DNA of 64,000 nt from Meandrina meandrites (GCA_963693305.1 OY855908.1:36799305-36863304); one strand, 5' to 3'. Shown: positions 39,695 through 50,674, counted from the stretch's first letter. Program-made: numbers and translations. Notes: generated from the sequence alone by a model not told the origin.

Positions 39695-39836
39695 TAGACT
39701 AAGGCCTATCTATATATGGGTCGGGGAAGTTGTCGCTAAACTTGCAGGTTGTTGTAAGCTGTGATTGGTCAGCAGTTTAAAGTACTGCCTGTATTTGTTT
39801 GTCATCGTTTGGGTAGGAATTTGGAATAAGAATGGC

Positions 39837-39953
39837 GATGGAAAGTCTCGGTGTCGATAGATATCTCCGAAACTATGTGGAAGAAGATAAGAAGAGCCAC
39901 AAGCTCATATCAAACTTAGCTTATTGTTATGGTTTGAACTTTCTAACACAATG
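39837..39953 (+). pseudogene. 5' end of possible transposase frame in X1 left arm
   Basis: ATG opens MAMESLGVDRYLRNYVEEDKK and runs to a stop about 39 codons later. The first part is inside the inverted repeat and is therefore also present on the minus strand of the right arm. Only the right-arm copy continues into the EQNVRRF region. This copy is cut off and not functional. Confidence 0.4.
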
Positions 39954-40069
39954 AGGCTATTGTTGTCCACCCTTAGGGATTTTCCTGTTCGGTGTCGCCA
40001 AATTACGCTCGGGTTAAATCGGATCCAGTCGGCACATTGATGATGACATTTTTGTTCCTAACGGGAGCC

Positions 40070-41300
40070 TACTTGCCAAAGCACAGTTCAGACTAACAAG
40101 TTTAAATGAAAAGTAAAGCGAGGTTTGATGTTCAAAGCATCTGTTCGCATTTAAAGTATAAAGGCGAGGTTTCATGTTCAAGGTCGGCTCGTTGTTCACA
40201 AGTATAAATAAAAAAGCTAAGCAAGGTTCCATGTTCAAAGCATCGGTTGGAATGTGTGCAGGATAAGCAAGGTTTCATGTTCTATAAGCGTCTGTGGAAT
40301 GTTCACAAGTTTGAATAAAAAAAGTTAAGCGAGGCTTTATCTACTTTCTGTTCAAAGTGCGCCCGGGAAAGCGGGTCAGTTCGGATGTTTACAAGTTTGA
40401 ATAAAAAGTTGAGCCATTAAAATTGATGACATTTACATACGCAATAGCAAAATAATAATATAGCTGTGTTTGAAAGTGGAATTAAAATTAAAATTGGCCT
40501 CGACCAAGAGAAAATGACGGTAGAATTAGAAGCCGATTCTTTCCTCTCATGCACGAGTGATTATGAATTTCCCCTATCCTTGGATATCCAAACGAAGCTT
40601 TGGGAGCGAGATTGACATGCCGGTCATATGCGGACTCAACTATTGAATGTTTTTATTCACCAAAACGTCGATTTTGTTTAAAACTTGTATGGATATATAT
40701 ATAGGCTTGAAATGCAGGTGTGACTTTGTCTCGCGGGATGAAGGTGATTAACATATTTTGGAGTCAAAATATAATTTTGTAAAATAGAAAAGCTGGAAAT
40801 TAATATCTTATTAGCAAAGCACTAGTTTAAGCGGTTGTTAAAACGAGTACCAAGTCATTGGAAATTGTCTCCGTTACTCTCTAATTAGTTACCCTAACTC
40901 CAGGTGCAGCTAACTCTAACTTTTGGAAAACGAATCCATAACGTCGTCAGTGACTTTCAAAAGCAAACAATTAACGAAGTACTTAGAACAATCTATAGGA
41001 AACTTTTGTGGAAATCCAAACCAAGCTTAATAGACAAACCCAAACATGACCACTGATGAAAGTTACTTTTCAAAAATGAGAGCTCTTAATGAAATAGAAC
41101 TAAGCGCTTGAGGTTACAAACTCTTTGTGCGGGCTTTCGTTCTCTTGAATAACAAGACTCGCACGGAAGCTACGAAATAATAAGCAACTGATAAACTAAA
41201 CGTCGTGCGGTTCGAATGTTCACCAGTTTGAATAAAAAGCTAAGCGAAGTTTCATGTTCAAAGCGTCTGTTCTCATCTTCACAAGTTTGAATTTCATTTC
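40070..41300. repeat. degenerate about 70-bp repeats inside X1
   Basis: The motif ACAAGTTTGAATAAAAA.GCTAAGCGAGGTTTCATGTTCAAAGC-like recurs at about 40090, 40150, 40195, 40255, 40305, 40385, 41220 and 41285 with decay. No coding meaning. Confidence 0.6.
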
Positions 41301-42215
41301 ACAAATAACTTTCAAGTAATATCCTATATAAAAAAAGCTCCGATCTTAATTTTCCCTGAGACTTATACCTCAAAATATATCTCAACTCTCCAACTGAACG
41401 CGCAGCTATTGCTTTGCGGTGTATTAGTCCCAAAATTGATAACTTTGGCGGAAATTATTTTAGCTATATATGTATATTGTTGGTATTCGAGAGCCTTTGC
41501 CTTTGCGTGTAGGATTTTTATTCAAATTGAAAATTTAACCAAGCACTTCTCTGATAAAAAAAAAGGACAAAGTTGTTTTAACCGACTGAGTTTGTAGACT
41601 CTGCAGGCTTAGACTTACATAAATGTGTTTGCAAGAGGAATTAAACTGACATTCCCACGCGGAATTAGTAAAATGAAAATTCCTCACTCCGAATTTTCAA
41701 AGAATTATCTTACCTTACAGATGCAAACGTGTCTTTTCTGTTTTGTACCGTTCTTTCGATGTTAAGCGCCCGACTGAACCAATAATTCTATCATAAAGGA
41801 AGTTCAGTCTTTCATTGACACAATTAGTAACTATGGCGACAAATAACACGGAATTTCTTGAAAAGAATAATATTGGAATAATATTGATATTTTGTCAGCT
41901 GCTCCTGTTTCCGAGAAAAAAAACTCATTTTCTCTTGTCTCTGTTCAATCTTCCATTATAAGAATTTTCAACAGTTCTTGATACAGTCTTTATTAAGGTA
42001 ATTTGAGAGTAACAAAAACAATTTTCAGTGACTTGGTACTCGTTTTATCCAAATTAGTTTTAACAACCGCTAAAACTTTAGCGAGTGCTTTGCTAATAAG
42101 ATGTTTAATTTCTAATTATGTCTAGCTTTTCTTCTTTTGCAAAATTATATTTTGACTCCAAAATATGTTAATCGCCCTCATCCCGCGAGACAAAAGATAG
42201 CTGTCAAAGTCACAA
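40690..42215. repeat. inverted repeat pair inside X1
   Basis: About 200-bp arms, 40690-40890 and 42000-42215, with shared blocks CTCGCGGGATGA, AACATATTTTGGAGTCAAAATATAA and CGAGTACCAAGTCA (inverted on the right). Divergence is larger than in the outer arms. The 1.1 kb between them has no recognised gene. Confidence 0.75.
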
Positions 42216-42779
42216 CTGCAGTTCGTTTGCTATTACACATTTACTACACAGCTTTGTATTCACAGTTCCCTTTTACATTCTCGTTCCCCTAGATATGGGT
42301 AACGCGGGCTCTGGAGACCCATTGTACATCACCGGCTGACCTACTACATTGAGTTGTTCTATTGCGAACTTTCAAGTTCGGTTGAGAAAGCGCCATCATG
42401 GCCAGAGTTTGTTTGGCTTTATGGGGGCGAGGGAAGCCAGAGTAGTTTGATGACGCGCTACAAGGATATAACTGTGCGGAAAGAGACCAGCTGACTTGTA
42501 TTCAGTTTAAGAGTCTTTGAATTCTATAAGGCTTTGTCTCAAACTTCCCCCACCCCACTTCCTTTTAGATGTGTTCAAGCTACAACAATCACTCCCACAC
42601 CCTCCCCCACAAAGCCTAGGTTTGTAACACTCATCGCTTCCGAAGAATTTGGAATTTCGCGCTCGGTGATCCTGGCTACGCGTCAGTGATTCATAACTAT
42701 TGCCTTAGAAACAATACAGCCCCTTTTCAATCAAACAATAGTTAATGCCATAAAAGGAGCGAAAGCTAGAAAGTTTGAT

Positions 42780-44167
42780 CACAGGCTTACCAGACTGTGT
42801 TTGTGAGGTCACAGCACGCCCCATATATAATATTCAAATTTTCTCGCTAATCGCTATTGTAAATATTTAAGCTTCCCAAAATCGGCTTTTACTGCTGTCT
42901 ATTTGCAATAAAATGAATTAGCAATATTTTCGCAATGTTTAAGTTTGTTTTTACGCAGTTTTTTTTGAGGATTTGAAGCGTGCGAGAGCAGTTCTATGAG
43001 TTTAAGTTTTGACTCGTGTACAGAATACTAATATTTACACAAGGCGTGCAACTTCCACATCCAAGAATCGGGTACCGCCTCTGGAATGTAGCCCAAAAAA
43101 TATCTTTCCCCTACTCGCTTTAGTAAGAGCTCCCGGTCCTCGATAGAACAGTCTTTGAACTATAATCTGGCCAAATTTGAGTCCAATTAGTTCGCGAATA
43201 GTTCTTTTAAACCTTGCTGGAATATCATATTAGGTCGTAAATTTGCCGATTTACCATGATATGTACCAGTTGTCGGGACAATTTATGCAATTTTCGCTAA
43301 AATTGGTCAAAATTACTGCCTATGCCCGCCCTAGAAAGCAGAACGTGCCCCACTACAAAACCTCCTCTGGGACACCCAAAGAAACACTTCGGAAATGTCG
43401 ACAGCAAAGCCGAAGACAACCGGGCCTGGGAAATTAATTTATTTAAATATCCAGTGAATTTCCTGAGCGCTTATTTCGATATTCAGGAAATTCACTGAAT
43501 ATTTAAATTAATTAATTTCCCAGGCCCGGTTGTCTTCGGCTTTGCTGTCGACATTTCCGAAGTGTTTCTTTGGGGTGTCCCAGAGGAGGTTTTGTGGTGG
43601 GGCACGTTCTGCTTTCTGGGGCGGGCATAGGCAGTAATTTTGACCAATTTTAGCGAAAATTACATAAATTGTCCCGACAACTGGTACATATCATGGTAAA
43701 TCGGCAAATTTACGACCTAATATGATATTCCAGCAAGGTTTAAAAGAACTATTCGCGAACTGATTGGACTCAAATTTGGCCAGATTATAGTTCAAAGACT
43801 GTTCTATCGAGGACCGGGAGCTCTTACTAAAGCGAGTAGGGGAAAGATATTTTTTGGGCTACATTCCAGAGGCGGTACCCGATTCTTGGATGTGGAAGTT
43901 GCACGCCTTGTGTAAATATTAGTATTCTATACACGAGTCAAAACTTAAACTCATAGAACTGCTCTCGCACGCTTCAAATCCTCAAAAAACTGCGTAAAAA
44001 CAAACTTAAACATTGCGAAAATGTTGCTAATTCATTTTATTGCAAATAGACAGCAGTAAAAGCCGATTTTGGGAAGCTTAAATATTTACAATAGCGATTA
44101 GCGAGAAAATTTGAATATTTATATGGGGCGTGCTGTGACCTCACAAACACAGTCTGGTAAGCCTGTG
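42780..44167. mobile_element. 1.39-kb near-perfect palindromic element with 7-bp target duplication
   Basis: Starts CACAGGCTTACCAGACTGTG and ends with its complement. Arms of about 690 bp meet at a roughly 15-bp loop near 43475. The flanks carry GTTTGAT at 42773-42779 and 44168-44174. Arms differ by scattered substitutions and single-base indels (for example GACACCC versus GACACCCC), which argues against an assembly mirror. No coding capacity. Confidence 0.87.
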
Positions 44168-44174
44168 GTTTGAT

Positions 44175-44400
44175 ACGGAACTGAATCATTCTGCGACAGG
44201 CATACCCTGGAGTGCATGGATTTTCTGAACAAAACGTCAGACGATTTGCGCGAAACAACATTCATGTTCGAGATCGAAACATATCGACAGCAGACATTGA
44301 TGCTTTTATCTCGTCAGCTGTTGCCGAGGTTAGTATCTCTGCTACATACATCTCAAGCATTTTGGTGTGCAGTAAAACACACAGAAACAATTTAAATTGA
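44175..44400 (+). pseudogene. integrase-type transposase exon remnant, plus copy
   Basis: Open frame reading ILRQAYPGVHGFSEQNVRRF and on to SSAVAEV, followed by GTTAGT, a possible donor. The pattern RQ.YPG..GFS...VRRF is like the N-terminal helix-turn-helix part of integrase-core proteins in animal transposons (recalled resemblance, unverified). It is an inverted duplicate of 45115-45370. Confidence 0.4.
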
Positions 44401-45114
44401 TCACAAACAGAGATATCTCCACTTTTCCACCAAGCAAATACTACGCCGCTTCACCAAATTACATTTTTGTGCGCCAATCTTTAAGCAATCTAACCATCAA
44501 CTAGTATAAGGAAACCTTTTTGTGCTCTAGGCAGTAAGCCACCTCACGACATCATTACTGATCGACTGTGAAATAAAGTTTTGCCGATTTTATATCTCAA
44601 ATGCGATAACAGTCGATTCCTTTCCTGACGAAGAAATGGCAACAATCTTTGTATGAACTACTGGTAGTTCTAAAAGGCGGAAGTCTCCTTACATAGAAAC
44701 GGCTTGCAAATGGCGAAACTGAAGTCGTCACAGTCTCGCCAATATGTTAACCCACTTTCTCAAGATTTTGAATGACAGGAACGGGGGATGCCATTTTTAG
44801 TAGGTTTCTGTGCAAGCTACATTGCTTCACGAGGTAAAAAATTTAGAAGTCTACATCTCTGGTAATAGGCCTTGAGATATGCTTCTCGCGAGTAGGCTAT
44901 TTTAAGAACAGCTTTTCCGCGAACCAGTAGTCAATCACGTTGAAGCAATGGCCGTTTACGGGCTCGAAAACATTTTCTGGCTTTAGTCACAATTAAGTCG
45001 GCGACCTTCCGGTTAGACCTGGTTTACTTGCCTTAGTTCCTTCGACAAACACCTTCTTCAGACTGACGGTGAAAAAATATCACCTGTTTCTTCTATATTT
45101 CCTTTCATTTTCTT

Positions 45115-45455
45115 TTGGTGGGAAAGTGAGGATATCTCTGTTTGTGATAAATTTTTAAATTGTTTCTGTGTGTTTTACTGCACACCAAAATGCTTGAGAT
45201 GTATGTAGCAGAGATACTAACCTCGGCAACAGCTGACGAGATAAAAGCATCAATGTCTGCTGTCGATATGTTTCGATCTCGAACATGAATGTTGTTTCGC
45301 GCAAATCGTCTGACGTTTTGTTCAGAAAATCCATGCACTCCAGGGTATGCCTGTCGTAGAATGATTCAGTTCCTTGTTGCTCTTCTTATCTTCTTCCACA
45401 TAGTTTCGGAGATATCTATCGACACCAAGACTTTCCATCGCCATTCTTATTCGAA
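45115..45455 (-). pseudogene. integrase-type transposase exon remnant, minus copy with start codon
   Basis: Reading on the minus strand from about 45455: MAMESLGVDRYLRNYVEEDK, then after KSNKELN the frame must shift by one base to continue into RQAYPGVHGFSEQNVRRF. The shift near 45368 breaks the gene. A GTTAGT donor follows AVAEV. No downstream catalytic (DDE) segment could be found between 44400 and 45115. Confidence 0.42.
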
Positions 45456-46817
45456 ATTCCTACCCAAACGATGACAAACAAATACAGGCAGTACTTAAAA
45501 CTGCTGACCAATCACAGCTTACAACAACCTGCAAGTTTAGCGACAACTTCCCCGACCCATATATAGATAGGCCTTAGTCTACCCCTTGAACCCCCTACCC
45601 CTACCCCATGACACCTTAAGTGTACCTGCATAAAACGCAAAACGATAAAAACGGAAGTTGATTTTTGTTTTTCGTTTTTTCTTTTAGTTTATGCATAAAA
45701 CGAAAAAAAACGATAAAACGGAAGTCGATTTTCGTTTTTTCGTTTTTGTTTGTCCATAAAACGAAAAAAGATAAAACGGAAGTCGATTTTCGTTTTTTGC
45801 TTTTTTTCTTTTTGTTTGTCCATAAAACAAAAAACGATAAAACGGAAGTCGATTTTCGTTTTTTCGTTTTTGTTTGTCCATAAAACGAAAAACGATAAAA
45901 CGGAAGTCGATTTTCGTTTTTTCTTTTTTTATTTTGGTTTGTACATAAAACGAAAAACGATAAAACGGAAGTCGATTTTCATTTTTTGCTTTTTCGTTTT
46001 AGTTTGTACGTAAAACAAAAAACGATAAAACGGAAGTTGATTTCTGTTTTTCGTTTTTTCTTTTAGTTTACAAGTAAAGAAACAATTGCCTCTTTAAGTT
46101 TGGTAATTTGGGGAGATTTTGACGTTTTTCTATGTCCATAAATTGGGCTGCGTGGCTATACTTTCAAATTTAACAAAAGGATGTGTTTTATGTAAATTCA
46201 GTTTGCGCATTGGTAGAATTGTAAACAAAAAACTTAAAATAGGAGTGCGGATAAGCTTTTTTTGTTTTAAAATACAGAATATAAAATTTAGAATATTAAA
46301 TGGACGGACCGTGCACGGACCTTCCCCAAATTAGCAAAATTAAAGAGGCAATCGTTTCTTTACTTGTAAACTAAAAGAAAAAACGAAAAACAGAAATCGA
46401 CTTCCGTTTTATCGTTTTTCGTTTTACGTACAAACTAAAACGAAAAAGCAAAAAAACAAAATCGACTTCCGTTTTATCGTTTTTCGTTTTATGTACAAAC
46501 TAAAACAAAAAAAAAACGAAAAACCAACATCGACTTCCGTTTTATCGTTTTTCGTTTTATGTACAAACTAAAACGAAAAAACGAAAATCGACTTCCGTTT
46601 TATCGTTTCTCGCTTTGTGTACAAACTAAAACAAAAAGACGAAAAACAAAAATCAACTTCCGTTTTATCGTTTTGCGTTTAATGTAGATACACTTAAGGT
46701 GTCATGGGGTAGGGGTAGGGGGTTCAAGGGGTAGACTATTAAAGGCCCATCTATATATGGGTCGGGGAAGTTGTCCGTATTGCTAAACTTGCAGGTTGTT
46801 GTACGAAAGCCGAGGAG

Positions 46818-47066
46818 GGACTTCAGACTTCAGACTACAGACTTCAGACTTCAGACTTCGGACTTCGGACTTCAGACTTCAGACTTCAGACTTCGGACTT
46901 CAGACTTCAGACTTCAGACTCCAGACTTCGGACTTCAGACTTCAGACTTCAGACTTCAGACTTCAGACTTCAGACTTCAGACTTCAGACTTCAGACTTCA
47001 GACTTCAGACTCCAGACTTCGGACTTCAGACTTCGGACTTCAGACCTCAGACTTCAGACTTCCGCC
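46818..47066. repeat. (ACTTCAG)n heptamer array, left of X2 core
   Basis: About 35 units of ACTTCAG with CTTCGG and CTCCAG variants. An inverted array of the same heptamer lies at 47396-47590, so the X2 core sits between complementary satellites. False frames rich in Asp-Phe-Arg-Leu-Gln-Thr-Ser come from this array. Confidence 0.95.
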
Positions 47067-47085
47067 TTCGCTTGATTTCCGCTGA

Positions 47086-47361
47086 CCTCCGAGTTGTTGT
47101 TGTAATAAACATGTTGAAAAGTATAACAGAGTCATCTCTGAACAATCAGTCGCTAAACCCAATGAAGCAGAAAGGCTACCCAAGAATAAAAAACGCAAAA
47201 AGCGTAGAAAAAATGCAATACAGAAGCGAATGATTAAAGAAAGGGAGAAAAATGAAAAATACCTCAAAAACCTTTCAAACAATACATTAACTGATCACCA
47301 AGTCAGCATGTTAGCAAAAGGGCTTAAATTTCTTGAAACACCCGTGACAAATGAAAATTAA
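47086..47361 (+). pseudogene. retroelement-like coding fragment captured in X2
   Basis: An open frame of about 91 codons ends TAA at 47359. It has a very basic stretch (KNKKRKKRRKN), then NLSNNTLTDHQVSMLAKG and LKFLETP. The pattern NLS...LT......L.KGL.F..TP is recalled from the region upstream of reverse transcriptase in Penelope-like and related elements. It has no RT domain and no clear start. Likely a captured fragment. Confidence 0.45.
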
Positions 47362-47395
47362 ATAAGTAACGCAACAAAACAGATCGTTTTCAAGT

Positions 47396-47590
47396 CTGAA
47401 GCCTGAAGTCTTGAGTCGGTAATCTGAAGTCTGAAGTCTGAAGTCTGAGGTCTGAAGTCCGAAGTCTGAAGTCTGAAGTCCGAAGTCTGGGGTCTGAAGT
47501 CTGAAGTCTGAAGTCTGAAGTCTGAAGTCTGAAGTCTGAAGTCTGAAGTCTGAAGTCTGAAGTCCGAAGTCCGAAGTCTGAAGTCTGAAG
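47396..47590. repeat. (CTGAAGT)n heptamer array, right of X2 core
   Basis: Inverted counterpart of 46818-47066, shorter by about 50 bp. Confidence 0.95.
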
Positions 47591-48425
47591 TCCCTCCTCG
47601 GCTTTCGTACAACAACCTGCAAGTTTAGCAATACGGACAACTTCCCCGACCCATATATAGATGGGCCTTTAATAGTCTACCCCTTGAACCCCCTACCCCT
47701 ACCCCATGACACCTTAAGTGTATCTACATTAACCGCAAAACGATAAAACGGAAGTTGATTTTTGTTTTTCGTCTTTTTGTTTTAGTTTGTACACAAAGAA
47801 AGAAACGATAAAACGGAAGTCGATTTTCGTTTTTCGTTTTTTCGTTTTAGTTTGTACATAAAACGAAAAACAATAAAACGGAAGTCGATGTTGATTTTTC
47901 GTTTTTTTGTTTTAGTTTGTACATAAAACGAAAACCGATAAAACGGAAGTCGATTTTGTTTTTTTGCTTTTTCGTTTTAGTTTGTACGTAAAACGAAAAA
48001 CGATAAAACGGAAGTCGATTTCTGTTTTTCGTTTTTTCTTTTAGTTTACAAGTAAAGAAACGATTGCCTCTTTCATTTTACTAATTTGGGGAAATTTTGA
48101 CGTTTTTCTTATGTCCATAAATTGGGGTGCGTGGCTATACTTTCAAATTTAACAAAACGATTTGTTTTATTTAAATTCAGGTTGTGCATTGGTAGCATTG
48201 TAAATAAAAAACTTAAAATAGGAGTGGGGATACACTTTTTTGTTTTAAAATACAGAATATAAAATTAAAAATATTAAATGGACGGACCGTGCACGGACCA
48301 ATCTCACATTGCTCCTACTTCTTCAAGGAGTTCACCAACTGGCCCATTTATTTGCATGATTTTTTTGGCTGAATTCTTACAAGAGCGTCAAACGTACTTT
48401 TAAAAAAGAATAATTTTATTCGTGG

Positions 48426-49035
48426 TTTACCAGCCGTGTCACGCAATTGTTTACACTTCAAACAACACATTTTCGGCAAAATTAGTGATAAACAAAGGCC
48501 AAAGCGGGCCACTGAAAACCATCTCCCCAGAGATTTTTTTTGATATTATAGCAGATGGGTGTATAGTTTACCCATAGAAAGTATTTCTACGATATTTAAA
48601 GTTATCGCCCATAGAGAAAAATGGCAATGTTTTACTGCATAATTTCGCTTGCGACACATTTGCAAATTTAGTCTGTCAGTTTTGGCTCGTTTCGGGCTCA
48701 AAACTAATCTCCATTTGCTTTATTTTTCGCTCAGTCATACAATGAAGACCTGAAAAGATTATAAATATCATTGAAAGATTCATGAACAGCTGTAGTATAA
48801 TGCGCGAGACGATCAAATTTTCACAAAATTCAGTCTAACCGGAAGTGGATTTTGAGCCCAAACGGGGCGAAATCGCTTTTTGCATATTTCTACGAAAGGA
48901 AGCTGTATCAGGACAAACTAACTGCAGTCCGTTTAGTTTCTCACTGGGACCTATCTTTGTGCAAAATATGAGCAAAATCGATTTTTCGACTTGTGCCGCT
49001 GTTCGGTCGAAAATTGTAGAAAGGCGCACTTAAAA
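48426..49035 (-). repeat. right arm of the 13.4-kb-wide inverted repeat
   Basis: Inverted copy of 35612-36227, beginning CCGTGTCACGCAATTG and ending GTAGAAAG.CGCACTTA. It lies directly against the LINE remnant at 49036. Confidence 0.8.
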
Positions 49036-49516
49036 ACGCACGACTATTTACAATAAATGCATAACTACTTACATTACTATTACATTAATATCATAAAGAT
49101 AAAAGGAAAATAAAGAGAAATGCTAAGATAAATCTAGAATTAAAATATAAACTATTCTTAAATGCAACTAAACCTAACATTAAAAATTTGAATCAGTATT
49201 AGAAGTATAAAAATATATATGTACAAATATAAAAATAAAGATAAAATTATATACAGTTCATACACTGGCACCATGCAAACTTCATACCATTTAGGCGAGC
49301 GCGAAATTGTGCTAAGGTGGTCGAAGATTTGGCGTAAGCTGGCAACTGGTTCCACAAGTGGGCAATTATATACAGAAAGGAGTTGTGCATGACAAGGCTG
49401 TTATATGGGGGCTGCACAACACTATGACGGCTTGTTTTGTTATGTAAACAACGTGGGCAAAAGCAGCCTTTAACTTCCAAAGAATGTTCAAGAACTGAGT
49501 TCGGACAAGAAGCCAA
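49036..49516 (-). pseudogene. C-terminal fragment of a CR1/jockey-like LINE reverse transcriptase
   Basis: The minus-strand frame (49516-49247) reads a cysteine motif GCFCPRC and then SFLYIIAHLWNQLPAYAKSS and FRARLN, the usual end of non-LTR reverse transcriptases (pattern SF..R....WN.LP......F...L). Upstream RT motifs are absent, so it is a 5'-truncated dead copy. The sequence below 49247 is its 3' untranslated part. Confidence 0.65.
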
Positions 49517-50151
49517 CTAAGTGATATACATTGATATTTAATATAAATTCCGTGTAAAAATCATCTGTGAAAAGTCACATTTAGCAAACCGCCAGTTAAA
49601 GTGAACTGTCTCCGATTAGTAGAATTCTACTAGTACACTAATGCAAATACTGCAATGTGATTGGCTGAGCTATTGAACACTATCAGCCATTAGTGTGCAG
49701 TGGCCGAAGGTCGTCCACAAAATGCGACGTTTTTATCGTTTTTCCGAAGTTTTGGAAGGAAAGTTTAGATGTAAATGGATAAAAAAATTTCCGAGAAGAC
49801 TAAAAGAAGGACATTGGCGGTTTCTTGACTTTAAAAGCTTGAAATTATTGAAAAACGGGTGCACGCGCGTAAACAACTGCAAATTTACCAAGGACAATTC
49901 AATGCGTGCGATTTTGTTAAAGCGTTTAATAGTTCGATAATGCGTAGACAAATAATTAGAAACCATTATTTGCGTTTATTTCAGTTAGAATTCTACTAAA
50001 ACAATTAGATTATTCGCTCTCAATTTCTCATAGAAATCTCGAGCTCATAATCTAATTGTTAATTAGAATCTCAACTATCTCACCTGGAACCTTCCCACAA
50101 CAAGCTTATATTAGATGTACAAGTGTTCCATGAAACAAGATTTACACTTAC
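49517..50151. other. no gene recognised
   Basis: Contains TAGAATTCTACTA and AACAATTAGATTAT-type short palindromes that may be ends of a degraded repeat. No exon is supported. Confidence 0.45.
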
Positions 50152-50215
50152 TTGTGGTCCATGGTGTAATCTCCAAAGAAAATCTGAGGAGGAGATATAG
50201 AAACTTTTGCGACAT
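50152..50215 (-). CDS. orphan signal-peptide exon of the membrane protein family (gene E)
   Basis: Minus strand ATG at 50215, 21 codons and one base, then GTAAGTG. It codes MSQKFLYLLLRFSLEITPWTT, clearly related to MSQSVLYLLLCLLFI of genes B and C, with the same phase-1 donor. No matching Ser/Thr-rich or membrane exon lies below it; the next 11 kb is transposon sequence. It is probably the remains of a fifth gene copy. The hydrophobic core is interrupted by Arg and Glu, so the signal may be inactive. Confidence 0.6.
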
Positions 50216-50674
50216 TTCAGGGGCGTAGCTGGGGAGGTGTGTCCTGGGGTGCCCGTGCCCCACCCCACCCCCGATAGAATAAAAATCTAACGAACGCCTA
50301 TGTAGCAGAGCATGGGCTAGCCTACGAAAAGGGTCATGTTTGGGGCCTCACAAGCGAAAGACCTGCAGCTTCACTCCAAACGTGGGCCTCCTCGCAGGCT
50401 AATAAATGGCATTTTCAACTAGCTTATACACTGGTCATAATTTTTGCATATAAACAAAGGTACCATGCATCTTACATTGGTCCCTTTTCCAAGAATTCAG
50501 TTTTCATTTCCTCTTCGAAACCCTTTCAGGGGAGTCCTACATAAAGTAACATTCTCCTTACTAATCGAAGGCAGTTAAGAGAAATTTTGTGTTGATAACA
50601 TGGCTTATAGGGTCATTAGTCCTGTGTTTACAATGCACTATCTTGTGTTTCTTCGTTTTCCGTGACCTCAGGCT

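Larger units (their letters stand above)
39014..46321. mobile_element. element X1: 7.3-kb long-inverted-repeat transposon nested in X2
   Basis: Same terminal sequence as X2 (GGTCCGTGCACGGTCCG). The flanks carry TTCCCC at 39008-39013 and 46322-46327, its own 6-bp target duplication inside the X2 arm. Arms of about 900 bp (39014-39905 and 45375-46321) contain the terminal block, a 60-bp repeat array, a G-rich block and the beginning of a reading frame (MAMESLGVDRYL). The interior holds a 1.39-kb palindrome and two more inverted repeat pairs. The coding remnant looks like the start of an integrase-type transposase, but no catalytic part was found, so the copy is non-autonomous or decayed. Confidence 0.85.
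38801..48299. mobile_element. element X2: long-inverted-repeat transposon, interrupted by X1
   Basis: Outer ends GGTCCGTGCACGGTCCG and CGGACCGTGCACGGACC are inverted and flanked by AATCTC on both sides (38795-38800 and 48300-48305), a 6-bp target duplication. Without X1 (39014-46321 plus one TTCCCC) X2 is about 2.2 kb. Arms of about 700 bp are made of a 200-bp terminal block, an array of about 60-bp repeats and a G-rich block, then inverted heptamer arrays and a central coding fragment. Non-autonomous. 6-bp targets are known for IS3EU, Dada and Polinton groups (family knowledge); membership is unproven. Confidence 0.82.

Noticed and set aside
46771..47233. Asp-Phe-Arg-Leu-Gln-Thr-Ser repeat proteins on both strands around 46.8-47.6 kb
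   Set aside because: They come from the ACTTCAG heptamer satellite.
38801..48299. Assembly artefact (mirror-image contig) explaining the inverted repeats
   Set aside because: Arms differ by many substitutions and indels, elements have their own distinct target duplications, and mirrored blocks have different lengths. An assembly check would still be sensible.
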